NCBI GenBank assembly: GCA_026874595.1
Contig: CM049308.1
Span: forward strand, 53,269,624 to 53,333,623
DNA from: Sipunculus nudus
Lineage: Eukaryota; Annelida; Sipuncula; Golfingiida; Sipunculidae
Direction of reading: 5' to 3'
DNA length: 64,000 nucleotides
Shown piece after piece: positions 22,296-33,275 of this stretch. A program made the position numbers and the translations under genes. Each line of letters starts with the position of its first letter. Position 1 is the stretch's first letter. The notes below the pieces were generated by a model, which worked only from the letters and a program-made list of their open reading frames with translations, ran no database searches and was not told the DNA's origin.

Positions 22296-22654
22296 ATACT
22301 AGAAATCTGCATTCTAAGAAATGCAAGCCTCCGCCTGGTGAGGAGTCACTGTTGTGGTGGGATGCTCCTCAACCCGTGTTTGCATTCACTTATTCGACCG
22401 ATATTCCCAGGTTCATCAATGCTTCAGTGACTATATATTTGTCAATATTCCTTGATGACGTTCCTGAAACTGGGTCATTTTCCGGATCCACGTTAAAATC
22501 AAATCGAGTCGTCACTGGCCTTTTCTCGAATTTATAAGAAAATTTCATGAGAATCTGCTTGATTCCGTGAGTTATGTTGTCAACAAACACACAAAAAACA
22601 CTCACACAAATACACACAAACACACCCATGAACGCATAAACTCCTGGCGGAGGC
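22296..22654 (+). repeat. dispersed repeat family A, copy 4 (most complete)
   Basis: Runs from ACTAGAAATCTGCATTCTAA through GCCTCCGCC at 22329, the conserved blocks GCATTCACTTATTCG, CCGGATCCACG and TTTCATGAGA, an A/C-rich ACACACAAACACACCC stretch, and ends at CTCCTGGCGGAGGCAA. The GC-rich ends are inverted complements. About 360 bp long, non-coding, and located just upstream of the last exon of the CXorf65-like gene. Confidence 0.75.
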
Positions 22655-22718
22655 AACAGGTATTAATTTTGTTGACGACCAATCATGGTGAAATATATAA
22701 TTGCTTTTGCTTTTGTAG

Positions 22719-23056
22719 GACTAGTGAAGGAGCTAGACACACACCGGTATGACTACGCCAACAAGTACCTCTCCTCTCACACCACCTATGTTCTTGTCGA
22801 GAAACAAGCGATAGCGTCAGACGAACACGACAGTCCAATTCTAGACGGCAGCTCCTCGCCAAACATTCAGTATCAGTATATACCACTGCTGGATAATTAT
22901 TCAGAACTGCTGCCTAACTATAGACTTCATGTCCAACAAGTGGACAAGAAAAGAAAGGGGCGCAATGCTAGCAAGTCACCGAGTCCAGCCGGTGTTCGTG
23001 GCACCAAAGGAAAGAAGGCCGGAGTTGGGTCGCGCGCACCAAGCAGGCGAAAATAG
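22719..23056 (+). CDS. CXorf65: CXorf65-homolog protein, exon 2 (terminal)
   Basis: The acceptor TTTTGCTTTTGTAG precedes the exon. Phase 1 to phase 1 joining rebuilds the Gly codon and reads DES-G-LVKELDTHRYDYANKYL, continuing the family's alpha/beta N-terminal region without a gap, so no exon is missing. Then SSHTTYVLVEK follows, the second conserved strand. A middle region (about residues 75-120) contains a tract that is likely to be extended (YQYIPLLDNYSELLPNYRLH). The tail from about residue 125 is strongly basic and low in complexity (KKRKGRNASKSPSPAG and onward to SRRK), as in vertebrate members. The stop TAG is at 23054-23056. The 10.8-kb intron before it is largely transposon sequence. 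The role is unknown; the X-box hints at cilia or sperm flagella. Confidence 0.8.
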
Positions 23057-23408
23057 GCTGTTACATCCACCACCCCTCGCTTACTAAGTCACGGCTGTTC
23101 CATGTTGTTTACTTACCTCATATATGGAACATAACCAATTACTAATTATTTCTGATTTTCCTATCTATTGAAATACAAATGGTGTATCGTTGTGTCCCGC
23201 ACGGGCAGTTTTCTATAATGAATGTTATTTATCGCTATTCTTATAACTGCGAGGTCACAATGTTAAGCATAATTTCTTTGTCAAACGCCTAACAGTCGAA
23301 AAATATTTACCATGAAGATAATGTATTTGAGCGAATGCTGTGATACAGTTCAAGTATTATGAAGCCATGCAGACGATATTATTTTTCCCTGATGTACATA
23401 AAGTCACC

Positions 23409-23414
23409 AATAAA
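23409..23414 (+). terminator. candidate poly(A) signal of the CXorf65-like gene
   Basis: AATAAA lies 353 bp after the stop codon, the first canonical hexamer I notice downstream on the plus strand. It would give a 3' UTR of about 370 nt. Confidence 0.4.
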
Positions 23415-23739
23415 TACGTAAATGATATAAAATGAGTTTTTTTAGTTCTAACATTTAACAAGAGCAGGAATATAGAGATGCACAAATTTTATTCTTTGTA
23501 GCATTTATGTAAATGATCTGTTACCGACTGTTATCATTCATCGGTCTTTGTTCAACCACTTTGTTCAGTTCCCTATTTTAAACCAATTTTTAATTTATTT
23601 GGGAAACTTTAGTAGCAGAAACATATATCGTCATCTGCTGAAAGGTATAACCCTGACCTTTCCATTTGCCACCTTGTCTATGTTGAAGATCTGACATCCT
23701 CTGGGTTTTGATTTGATAAAATATTGTTATTACTATTAT

Positions 23740-24010
23740 TAACTGAGGACGATTCTGTCCGATCCACGTGCCGATTGACCTACGACCAGCCAAAGAGTGT
23801 CTACGAGTCCGGAACGATAAATCCCGATTTACCACGGTGGAATTACGACGCGGGTTATCGGGACAAGTCGCCAAAAACTGTGACAAATCGAAGCAACGTC
23901 GTAGCACAAACGCAGAGAAGTCGTGCGGACATGGCCTACGACTGTTTGGATTACCCAAGATTGGTGCAGATTTGGCGCAACACTGCCTCTTGATTAATGA
24001 TTGCTGACAT
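23740..24010. other. GC-rich island open on both strands
   Basis: This stretch is noticeably richer in CG dinucleotides than its surroundings and contains many GTCCG, CGACC and GTCGTAG words. It is open as 89 codons on the plus strand and within a 206-codon frame (23590-24210) on the minus strand. Neither translation has a recognisable domain, and simultaneous openness on both strands suggests compositional bias, perhaps of an unrecognised transposon. Confidence 0.35.
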
Positions 24011-24689
24011 ACGATGGGACTACGATTTGAAACAATTTTGAACGGTCTACAGACTCGCCCACCTCCCCTCCCCCCGGTCCTACTTTGAACCCATCCTGAC
24101 CACAACTGTTCACAACGACTTCGCCAAACCGTAAGCCCGACCACCAGGATTTCCCATACCGTGAAGATATGACAGGGGTTTAATTTACTATCTTGACAGA
24201 CCCTTGGCACGTCGCTGAAATGTTTTCAGTGCTACAAATATTAAGAAGCGTCCAAAGTATATTCGGTTTAATGTACTCGTTAATGAACGTATATTGTTAA
24301 AGGCATCAAGATTCCTATCGAATCTTATCTTATCGCAGTGATTTTACCCAGAGCCATAAATTATCGTTAATGTCCTCTAGCGTTCATCGATATATCACTG
24401 CAACCGAACCATTAACAGATTAAGAGATAGGCATACGACAAGAGAAAAAGCACAAGAGATGATACGTGTACAGCGTCTCGGAAACTTTAATCTTAGCATC
24501 AAATTTCGGACCCACTTCAAATGAAAGCTAAGAAGTATATGTAATACCACAGGCTCTTTGAAATGTTTAGATTGATTGTGGTTATCAGGAAATGTTTACA
24601 TCTGAAAACACTCCTACAAGTTGTATAGCGCCACCTGTCGACATACTGTGTATCCTGTTTAAGAACTAAACTTGTCCCAAACGTTTTCC

Positions 24690-24701
24690 CGCGCGCGCGC
24701 G

Positions 24702-24736
<35 letters not shown>

Positions 24737-24764
24737 TTATATATATAAGAGAGAGAGAGAGAGA
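24690..24764. repeat. compound microsatellite (GC)n(AC)n(AT)n(AG)n
   Basis: Four dinucleotide runs follow each other without spacer. The alternating GC/AC part could adopt Z-DNA. Confidence 0.95.
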
Positions 24765-25939
24765 TGAAGGCAACTCGATTTTTTAGGTTGGTATTATTGT
24801 ATTTAATTCCTAAAACTATCTACATGAAACCTTGGACTTGTTCCAGGATATGTGCTAGCGATGACTTTACAAAGCTTATATGAACTGGTTAAACACCCAC
24901 GCTTTTTAAATAAAAATACAAATTAATAAAGATCACCATTGCCACGTGATGTTTGCATAATCAGTCTCATAAAAATGAATGTATGGAGGTAATTTGGCGA
25001 TTCTAGAAAAATGATGATAATAAACATTCACACGAGATAATATATGTACTTAGCTTACTGTAGTACATCGGTTCCAGTTCACCGGATAGAATCAAGCTTT
25101 AGTGTAATATGTGCACCACAGATGGCGCAAGTAGAAAGAGTCGAGTGTTCACATCCACGGTCTTAATGTTCACTTTGCCTTAAGTACAATGCTAATGATA
25201 AATATATATATATAAACCAGTAAAAGTTTTCACCCTACTTGAATCTGTCCAAAAAGACATTGAATGTATATATGTAAATTCTGCCAAAAGCTGGCTCAGA
25301 TAAATTTTAGGTCATTGGCCATTTAATGTTGTGACCAATATGTAGAGCATAAAAAAAACACGTATAGACGTGTTTTCTTGTCCATAAAATTTGTGCCAAA
25401 ATTTGATTGTAAAATTAACATGACGATAAGATAAGTCCATGTTCTCTTATAGTATACCATATGAATTTATAAAATCTATAATGTTTAATACATTAATCAA
25501 TATCTTTTTTTCATCTTATTTATAATAAGAGAAAATGAGTCCACAAAAAGTAATAATATTGAATAAACATTACTTGTCTCCACGATACGATAAAACTGTT
25601 TCGGAAGATAATAGTTTACATAAAAGTGAAAATATAATTGTCGTTATTATAATACAGGATACTGGATATAATAAAAGTACACTCACCACGCAGTAGTTAT
25701 ACAATGCATTCGTTCCAGAACTGGTTCACATAGCCACTACTTTTTAGCAGGTTGTGCTACTTTTTGCCACCAGGCGGTTGGCACAGGTCAAAACATGTTT
25801 AGTCCAATAAGAGCGGGATATCACATTGTGAAACACGTTTTATCTATATTATATCCTATTTCATCATCTAAAAACATGCATTATATATCTAAAATCACTT
25901 ATCTGTTTATATATCCATGAAATACTGAAGTTGGGTTTT
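24765..25939. other. intergenic, nothing recognised
   Basis: AT-rich DNA between the convergent CXorf65-like and claudin-like genes. Only an isolated short AT run near 25205 and a GATGGCGCAAG word near 25122. Confidence 0.5.
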
Positions 25940-26002
25940 TATTCGCGAGGGTTTCAAAATCGCCAAAGGGAAGTTATAGCAAAAAGGAAACCTTCGCGAA
26001 TA
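25940..26002. mobile_element. 63-bp inverted-repeat element of the TTCGCGA family
   Basis: TATTCGCGAGGGTTTC at the left is inverted as GAAACCTTCGCGAATA at the right, a 15-of-16 match. Related words occur at about 21805, 26667-26740, 40475-40542 and 40768-40842. This looks like one of the smallest members of a MITE family. Confidence 0.65.
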
Positions 26003-26262
26003 AGACACCTTGTCTAAATAGGTGAATGATCATATGTTATCCACGCAACGCCTACTTATAAGTTGGAAGGCAAAAGATTTACATTATAAATAATAAGATA
26101 TATATTTTTTTTATATTAATTGTATATCAAAGATGGACATTATAATTATGAATATTTTTTTCACACTATTTGATTAAAGGGGACAAGAATTCCTACTCCC
26201 TGTCGTGGGTCCTTTTCAGATTGTTGAGATTAAGCGCCCATATTAAAATATTCAATGTGCTA

Positions 26263-26629
26263 GGGCAAAAAAAAATTAATAAATAAAAGGTTTGGTTCTC
26301 AGGCATTTTTTTTTCTCAGAAATCAGTGCGGGCGGGCGAATTTTTGAAAACCTTAATTTTTTTGTATGTTTCGATAAAAATGTCATATGATCAGGGAAAA
26401 GCATGATAATAACATTTATTTTGCTTAACAGGTAAAAGTACTACATAACAAAGGAATTCTTATCTAAATCATTTCATCTTATCTTCTTGGAAGAAATGTC
26501 TGAGCGACTGGAGCTCAAATTTGGTAAGTTTCTATTGAAAATCAAAATACAAATCTTTGATGCGTTGGGTTAAATTGACGTGCGCGGCGGCTGAGAACCA
26601 TAGCTTTTTTTCATTTTTTTTTTTTGGGC
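26263..26629 (+). mobile_element. Harbinger-like MITE, copy 2 (no LTR insertion)
   Basis: Starts GGGCAAAA, then AAAAGGTTTGGTTCTCAGGC, and ends GGCTGAGAACCATAGC plus a T-run and GGGC. The flanking triplets are CTA and TTA. Around 26385 it has GTCATATGATCAGGGAAAAG uninterrupted. This is the empty version of the site into which the LTR was inserted in copy 1. Confidence 0.7.
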
Positions 26630-26666
26630 TTAATGGATATAATTTGTGTAGGTTACTGCATGGTAA

Positions 26667-26740
26667 GATCGCGAAAATGTAACCCTCGCGAAATAATGAT
26701 AGTTAAAATCGCGAAATATTATCCTCACGAGTGTGACAGT
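26667..26740. repeat. TTCGCGA-family repeat
   Basis: Carries ATCGCGAAAATGTAACCCTC, then GCGAAATAATGATAG and ATCGCGAAATATTATCCTCA, an imperfect direct and inverted arrangement shared with the copies near 40.5 and 40.8 kb. Confidence 0.5.
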
Positions 26741-27254
26741 AAACGCATTATGTTTGATGCATAATGCCAAGAAGTACGGCATGCCAGCTAGTGTTGATCT
26801 TTCCCATTAAACGCCTTAGGCAAACAGAAATTTAAAATTGCATGGTCAAGGCGTGACGATTTCATATTCAAAGTCCTATCATTGTCACCGCCTTGATTTA
26901 TTTGTATATTTCAGCTAATAAACTAATATAAGTACCGCATAGTACAATGGAATAACAAGTGCTTAATGGATACATTAAATATAAATTGAGTTATGATTCA
27001 GATTAAACGGAGCAAATTTCATGATCAAAACGTATATTGAATCTGACGATGAATAAGTTATTATCATATATTAATCTTTTACCAGTAAATGTTCAATAAA
27101 GTTGAAATGTGTAAATGTTAACGTGAATTATTATTCATTTAGTGTGAACGAAATTATTTAAAAAAATTAAAACTGACGGAACGTACACAGACTTATAAAG
27201 AGCACCAAGAAAAGAGATATATTATATATAAAAGCTATAGGGCATCAGCCGTTA

Positions 27255-27580
27255 TCAAACACTACTGGTACCCTCGGCGGCTTTTTCCGGAGAATCCCTT
27301 TTATAAAGAGATTTGGCTGACATGGGATATCCAGTTTCCACGTAAGTCTTCTGGACTTCTCGCCTCTCCCATTGGCCAGTGACGAAGACAGCTCCCAGGA
27401 TGCATAGTATACCGGCCACGGCTCCTAAAGCGAAGCCCCATTCGATCTTAGTGATGGCGTAATGACGGTGCCGGATGAGCTCCAGTATTGCGTTATTGTA
27501 TTCCACGTAGTCTATGTCTCTGAAGATGTGATATGGTGCGCACAGACCGAATATAACCAAGCCGGCGAAGGTGAACAGAG
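27255..27580 (-). CDS. claudin-like tetraspan protein, exon 3 (terminal)
   Basis: Encodes residues 150-257 of the 257-aa protein whose first exon is at 59210-59516. The acceptor, read on the minus strand, is TTTGTCATTACAG. Joining phase 1 to phase 1 gives GIPG-ALFTFAGLVIFGLCA, which completes helix 3. The second extracellular loop (about 35 residues, with DIDYVEYNNAILEL) leads into helix 4, KIEWGFALGAVAGILCILGA, where the EWGxALG start is typical of claudin-type fourth helices. The cytosolic tail is charged and ends EGTSSV, which fits a class I PDZ ligand (S/T-x-V). The stop TAA-type codon is at 27255-27257. A TTTATT at 26897-26902 is a possible poly(A) signal read on this strand. The gene faces the CXorf65-like gene tail to tail. 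Confidence 0.85.
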
Positions 27581-27751
27581 CTGTAATGACAAAATAAAGA
27601 TAATTTGATGGAGTAATGATGAAAAACAAAGAACATATGGTCACATACCATACGTCATGATATGCTTTTGAAAATAAGTGCCTTGTTATTAACTACACAA
27701 CATTAGCATGAGTGAAAAATGGCAACTCTTTTAATATGAAACTTTGAATTA

Positions 27752-28164
27752 TAGTGAAACCTCGCCAAGTGGGCACCTCCATTAAGAGGACACCTCTATA
27801 TAGTAGGCAGTTATCAAAAATCCCGTTTTTCTCTTCCTGCTATGGACATAACCTCCATAAAGGGGGCAGCTCTCTAAACTGGCCCAGTCGATGCAATGGT
27901 TAAGACATAATTCCTCCCACTAACAGAACCACCAAACTTACTTTGCTGAGTCGCAAAGCTTAGAACAGGTACCTCGTGGCAAATTATATAACTAAAGTAC
28001 GGCTCTCTTCCTCACTGAATTACGTCTGTCGGTACCTGGATCCACGTTTTATATAAGGCATTTTTAGTAATAAACGTAAAAACTAAAGCCCAGGCAGGGC
28101 CAGCACCTCTCTTAGGTTGGCAATTTGCACAAAAGGTTCCCATGTTTGTGGAGGTTTTACTTTG
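27752..28164. mobile_element. candidate pogo/Tigger-type MITE
   Basis: TAGTGAAACCTCGCCAAG at the left is inverted as GAGGTTTTACTTTGTA at the right. The left side repeats words like CACCTCCATTAAGAGGACAC. CAGT-A/G-AAACCTC ends are familiar from mariner/pogo-group MITEs in many animals. It lies in intron 2 of the minus-strand claudin-like gene. The class is inferred from end sequence only. Confidence 0.45.
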
Positions 28165-28797
28165 TACTAATAATTGGATACATAAAAAAAGCCCATGTAA
28201 CACCTGACGAGTTCAATGCTCTCCTGGATTCATTATCACAAATTTACAGAAATTCGATGCACTTCATTGCTTTGCTATTTATGCAGAAAGGATCAGCGTA
28301 GAGCTATTTATCCTATATTCCATCCGAAACTTCTTCGCTGGGAAGTATGCTTTGGCAATTGCACTGCCCCCTGGCAACAGCACCTGTATCCAAAACTTCG
28401 GGCAGAACATTCCCTTCAAGTAAAAGTAAAAACGATTTTCATCTAAAGCACGTTTAAGTGAAGCCGATTCCTGGGTAATGCATTCTTTGCGGCGTAAGAG
28501 TTTTAGACCCCCCTTCCCTCGACCCCCCGAACATAGATTTAAGGTTCAACCAGCCTCTTTTTATTTTATTAAATGTTAAATTCTAAATAGTCGTTTCAAA
28601 TTTTTCTTTCATTTGAATGAGGATGTCAACAATTTTTGGCTTTACATGCATTTTAAGTCCCTTTTTTATGCACACTTCTGCGCTCCTCCTGTTTCATCTT
28701 TTTGACACCAGATATGACATCGCGCATATGACTGCTCTGTAACAGTTGATTCTATTTATATATATACTATTATATATATATGTGTGTGTGTGTGTAT

Positions 28798-28975
28798 GTA
28801 TTCAGATGACGCCTAGGGACCACCTCAGTTTAGCGACCACCTCAAAATAACGACCACTTTTTCATAGTCCCAATTTTGTTTTGCTCTTCATATCAGATGT
28901 CGGTTAGACGTCCATCTCAAAAGTGCAACCACTTATCGAGGTCCCTTTGGTGGTCGTTATTTTAAGGTTTCTCTG
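28798..28975. repeat. GACCACC-rich repeat related to CAGTAAAACCTC elements
   Basis: Repeats of the word ACCACCTC and AACGACCAC on the left are mirrored by GTGGTCGTTATTTTAAGGTT on the right. It shares vocabulary with the elements at 27752 and 54744. Immediately followed by an (AT)n run (28976-29034). Confidence 0.45.
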
Positions 28976-28983
28976 TATGTATG

Positions 28984-29034
<51 letters not shown>
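28976..29034. repeat. (AT)n microsatellite, target of an LTR insertion
   Basis: AT run broken by the LTR at 29035-29848 and resuming at 29849-29891. Confidence 0.9.
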
Positions 29035-29038
<4 letters not shown>

Positions 29039-29844
29039 ACAGGTGCTCTTTTTATTGTGTGACACGGGCGTAATTCGTGTTGTAGTTGCACTCTCAGTTT
29101 AATCCGTATTGGTTGAACTCTCGTTGCCATGCTAGCTTGGGGCTTTCTCTCCTGGCCGAGCCGGGTCGGGCTCACGTGTGGACCCTGGTATGTAGAAACA
29201 CATCGATGTTTTTCTAGATGATTCCTGTAACGCGTGTTTACTGTGTGTTGTGTTAGATTCTTTAGACTGTTCGAGAAGTGGAAAACTCTCGGCTTTGGGT
29301 GAAAAGTTATAAATAGGGGGCTGTGTTTTAGAGCCGAGAGAGAGGCGAGTAAATATTCCAGCGGACACAGACGTGTGGGACCTATCCGATTATCCAATAA
29401 TTTCAGGGATTCTACTATTACTAATTCTATATTATTTGGTGCTGCCTCCCTCAGGTTTACTTTCTGGATTGTTACAAGAGCTTTACATTGGACTGTTATT
29501 CTCCTAGATATTTCGTGTGAACTGTTCGCCGGCTTATACATTTTAAAGGACGTATCGTTGTGACAGTGGTGGTATCCAGGTACTGTGCACTTTGTTTATT
29601 TTACTGTATGATTGTATTGATTTGCTGTTATACTGTGTCATTGTATTGATTTGGTGTATTGTAATGTTAGGGTTGTTTAAAGAATAAATTATAGTTATTT
29701 GTTAACAAAAAACCACTGACTTCTTTATTCATCCCCCTAATCATTTCACGCTGCCTAGTGTTACAGAATCTGAATTTTTTTGTTATCTCCTTGACAAAAT
29801 TTATGTTCATCACGCATACGTGATCTGTTGATATTAGGTTCCGT

Positions 29845-29848
<4 letters not shown>
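29035..29848 (+). mobile_element. solo LTR, copy 2
   Basis: An 814-bp unit from TGTTACAGGTGC to GGTTCCGTAACA, with 6-bp terminal inverted repeats TGTTAC/GTAACA, sitting between ATAT and ATAT. It contains a TATA box (TTATAAATAG, 29308-29317) and AATAAA at 29683-29688, in the order promoter then poly(A) signal expected of an LTR. It aligns end to end with the minus-strand copy at 15631-16431. No gag-pol sequence adjoins it. Ty3/gypsy or BEL/Pao origin is possible from the short duplication; the sequence does not decide it. Confidence 0.8.
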
Positions 29849-29893
<45 letters not shown>

Positions 29894-29896
<3 letters not shown>

Positions 29897-30984
29897 TGTC
29901 TGGAATTAGAGAAATATCACATCAGTGTCTCATGCAACGTCCGATGGGGCTTCGGTTCCCTGCAGCAAGATGTGAGGTCGGCTTTATAATGATATTTAGG
30001 TTTTTGGAGGCCTCGGTTCCCAGCCTTCTGTAATTAAATGTTACGCCCCGTGTAATATTTCATGGCTTGATTTGCAGGTCTTGTGAATGTTATTATATGC
30101 ATAATTATGCATAATGGCAAACACATAAAGGTAATATTTAATAAACAAAAAGTATTAGGCACTAAAAAGGATCTATATTGTGTAGAATTTTAAATTAATT
30201 GAAATCAAAGAATGACTCCTGGAACTTTAAAAAGAAAAAGTAGTAAAAAAATAAACGGAGGGGGCATGCTGATACTGCACATGCGCACACTTTGACAACA
30301 GAAACGATTCTGTTCACTGGTATTTGTCATATCTGTCTGAAGGATAATGAAAGAGCTAATATAATTAATTGGTCATTGATGGTACAGGTTAAAGAAAACA
30401 CCTTCCGACAGGCTGCAAATCCACGCATCATTAACAAAAATTTATTGTTTAAATTTATTAAAATTTTCTCTAGATTTCAACACATATTTTTTCACTTTCT
30501 ACCATTGCCTTCAAAGCCATGTTTCTTTGGAGATAACCTAGTAAAGGTACAATTACGTTTCCATGGAGACCGTTTCCTGAATTTCACAGATGCTATAGTT
30601 TGAATAATGCAGGGCAAGCCAAACCGAAAAATTGGATTCTTTTATCAAAGAAACCTTAAAATCAGAAAGAAGAGCTGGCCAACCAAATCAATACGTTATC
30701 CGAAACTGGCGCCTTCTTATACGAACTAAACCCGCTAGGATTTGATTGACTTGGCTTCCCTTGCGTGTAAAGCGAGTTAAAGGATGGAAAACCAGTGCCG
30801 GACAGTAGAAGCCATACATCAAGTTGTGACAGCATTTATGTATAAAACACACAGATGGTGGCGGTTTCACAGTCACACTGAGATCTACACTGAAGGAGGT
30901 GTACGGCGATGTGTCTTAAAGGGGCCTATTCACTGCCTGACGCCTGATAAAATAAAATATATAAAAGAGATATTAACATACATA
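29894..30984. other. intron 2 sequence, nothing firm
   Basis: AT-rich. Short ORFs at 30292-30603 and in the left part of 30784-31149 have no domain. The left limit of the LINE relic may lie somewhere in here. Confidence 0.4.
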
Positions 30985-32188
30985 AGAAGGCATGGCCTTG
31001 AACGGATAAATACTGAAAACATGTGGGCACAACTGAAAGCAGATCACAAGATTATATTGTTAGGCGTATACTATAGATATCCGGGTCAAGTTTTGGAAGA
31101 TAGAAACAAATTGATTATAGATTTTGCTTGGATTGAGAGAAGACTATAAAGAAGAAATCATATGCAGCTTTCATAACAGGAGACTTTAACAATAGCTTTC
31201 AGCAGTGGGAATCCCAGCACTTAAATAGTGAATTAGGTAATGCTTTAGTGGATGTTAACGGATTATATCAGCTTATAGATCAGTCCAAAAGAATAAGTGC
31301 ATATTCAATCCTCAGTACTAGATACCGTTTTAACAGACTCTCCAGGTCGAGTTAAGGAATTAGATTTTATGAGCCCAGTATCCACTTGCTACCATAGTGT
31401 ACTAATCAGGTCATTATTTTTAAAATGTAAAAGAAAACAAGTGCTTATAAACGAATCGTTTAGTATTATGAATGGGCTGACCTAGATGGCTAAAGGGAAT
31501 CCCTCAGAATGGCAACATGTGAATTTGGTTTTGAGATTTATGATGATTTGTCAGACATTTTAGATTTATATACAGTGGTATCATTAATTCTGCTGTTGCT
31601 GTATTTGTTCCACAGAAGAGGTGTTTACAAGACCTAAAGACTAACCATGGATGACAAATGAACTCAAAAGGTTAATTAGAAAACGAAATAAATTAAGGAT
31701 AAGGTTAACAAGTTCAAATTTGTAAAAGGCATTCCCCTAATAGAACATGAAAGCAAATACGCCACTGATGATAAAAAAAATATTTATTAAATAAACACTT
31801 CGCATCCCAATGTAATGTAGAAACACAGCATCAAATCAACCTACATTCCAGTCGGTGATGACTCAATTTAATTCTTTTAAGTATTCCAACAAGGCAACAG
31901 GACCTGGTGGAATTAGTAACTAGATCATAAAGAATTGTGCTGACATTCTCTCTAAACCTTTCTCTAAAATTTTCAACCACTGTATACAAATTAAATGAGT
32001 TTCCGCGTGAATGGAAAAAGGCTTATGTAACACCAGTGTATAAAAAGGCTGAACGTCATCTTGTTAACAACTACAGGCCCATTTAACGGATTATACGACT
32101 ACTTGGTATAAGGGATCATCTTTTGTCATCGATAAATTCTGGATAAAAAAAAAGATTTTGCGATGTTCTTGTTACTATAATTGTGTCA

Positions 32189-32237
<49 letters not shown>

Positions 32238-32770
32238 TTTCGAAAAAGGACACGATACCAGGCTGGTATGTGTGGACGCTACCTGAGCCTTTGACAGAGT
32301 GTGGCATCAATGACTTTTACACCAACTAGAAAACCTGGGTGTAACAGGTTCTCTTTTTAAGATAGATCTCAATGCGTGTTATTAAGAGGGCTCACCTCAC
32401 CGTTTTTAGGTATTAAACAAGAGTCAAATTTAGGTCCACTATTGATTTTGATCTATACGAACTACATTCACTGCCAAATGGTAAATAACATTAGATAATA
32501 TGCAGACGACACGTGCCCGTACACCACTGCACGTAGAGAATCCCGAGGCGTCTGCAGCCTCTTTAAACCGGCATCTTCGCCGTATTCGTCAGTGGACACG
32601 ACAGTGGCAACTGAATTTCATTGCAATCAAACCAAGGTCCTTTTTTTCTCTAATAAAAGAAATTATTCATCCACCGTTATTCTTTAATGAACAGCAACTG
32701 ACAGAGTCTACTTGTCTATCTCACTTGGGGGTTATATTTACTTAAAGTCTCTCTTGGTCTGAACACATTA
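30985..32770 (+). mobile_element. degenerate non-LTR retrotransposon (LINE) with endonuclease and RT remnants
   Basis: Frame-broken remains are in the correct order. The first is an APE-type endonuclease: NTENMWAQLK and ILLGVYYRYPG (30985-31090), GDFNNSFQQW in another frame (about 31180), and the LDTVLTDSP motif (about 31315). The second is reverse transcriptase: KATGPGGISN (31891-31920), FPREWKKAYVTPVYKK (31998-32045), NNYRPI (32067-32084), an AFDRVWH box (about 32287-32307) and the catalytic YADD (32499-32510), with an SLSWSEHIK-type segment at about 32750. At least several frameshifts and stops separate them, and an (AT)n run (32190-32235) lies inside. The motif set suits the CR1/Jockey group. 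It lies in intron 2 of the claudin-like gene in the opposite orientation and is dead. Confidence 0.8.
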
Positions 32771-33134
32771 AAATAATCAGCTTGACATATTCTTCAGCCT
32801 CGTGACACGCGCAGACTGGATTGTCTGCTCCCCCTATTGTTAACAGTACTGATTAAGTAAAATAAAACCTAACCTTAACCTCATCTGTTTTATATCGTCT
32901 TCCTTAGTATGTGTGATACATTATTAATACGATTTTGTGTTATATATTTTCGTATGAGTTAAATCATGTATAATATGATTATTAAATTAACCGCGCGTGT
33001 AGTCAATAGAAAAAGAGCTTATCATTTTGAAACATTTATCATAACTCCATCAAAGTATCATTTTCTTTTAAATGATTGTCTTTTCGTCTAAAATCTTTAT
33101 CAGAGACTATGTTGCCATGGCAGCCGTGACTCAC

Positions 33135-33275
33135 CTCCCGGTATACCCATGACCGAGAGAAACACCAAGAGCTCATCGTTGCCCCTAGCGACACAGAAGA
33201 GAACCCCTGAAGCTGCTCCGGCGATCATGAATAGTAGACCAATGAGCATCATCGCCTGGGTGCCTCGTATGTAAC
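33135..33275 (-). CDS. claudin-like tetraspan protein, exon 2
   Basis: A 141-nt exon, phase 1 at both ends, between the acceptor TTTGATTTCAG and the donor G|GTGAGT as read on the minus strand. It encodes residues 103-149: GYIRGTQAMMLIGLLFMIAG opens membrane helix 2, which continues through AASGVLFCV. A short loop ARGND leads into the start of helix 3 (ELLVFLSVMGIPG). The preceding Q-to-G junction and the GIPG-A junction both keep the frame open. Exon size and domain content match the 150-nt exon of the plus-strand relative at 6938-7087, supporting common ancestry. Intron 1 (33276-59209, 25.9 kb) and intron 2 (27581-33134, 5.55 kb) are full of transposons. Confidence 0.85.

Noticed and set aside
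23590-24210. 206-codon ORF on the minus strand as a gene
   Set aside because: No recognisable domain, no splice or promoter context, and the same DNA is open on the other strand, so it reflects base composition.
28957-29541. 194-codon ORF on the minus strand
   Set aside because: It runs antisense through the second LTR and into an (AT)n tract, giving an isoleucine-tyrosine tail; not a gene.
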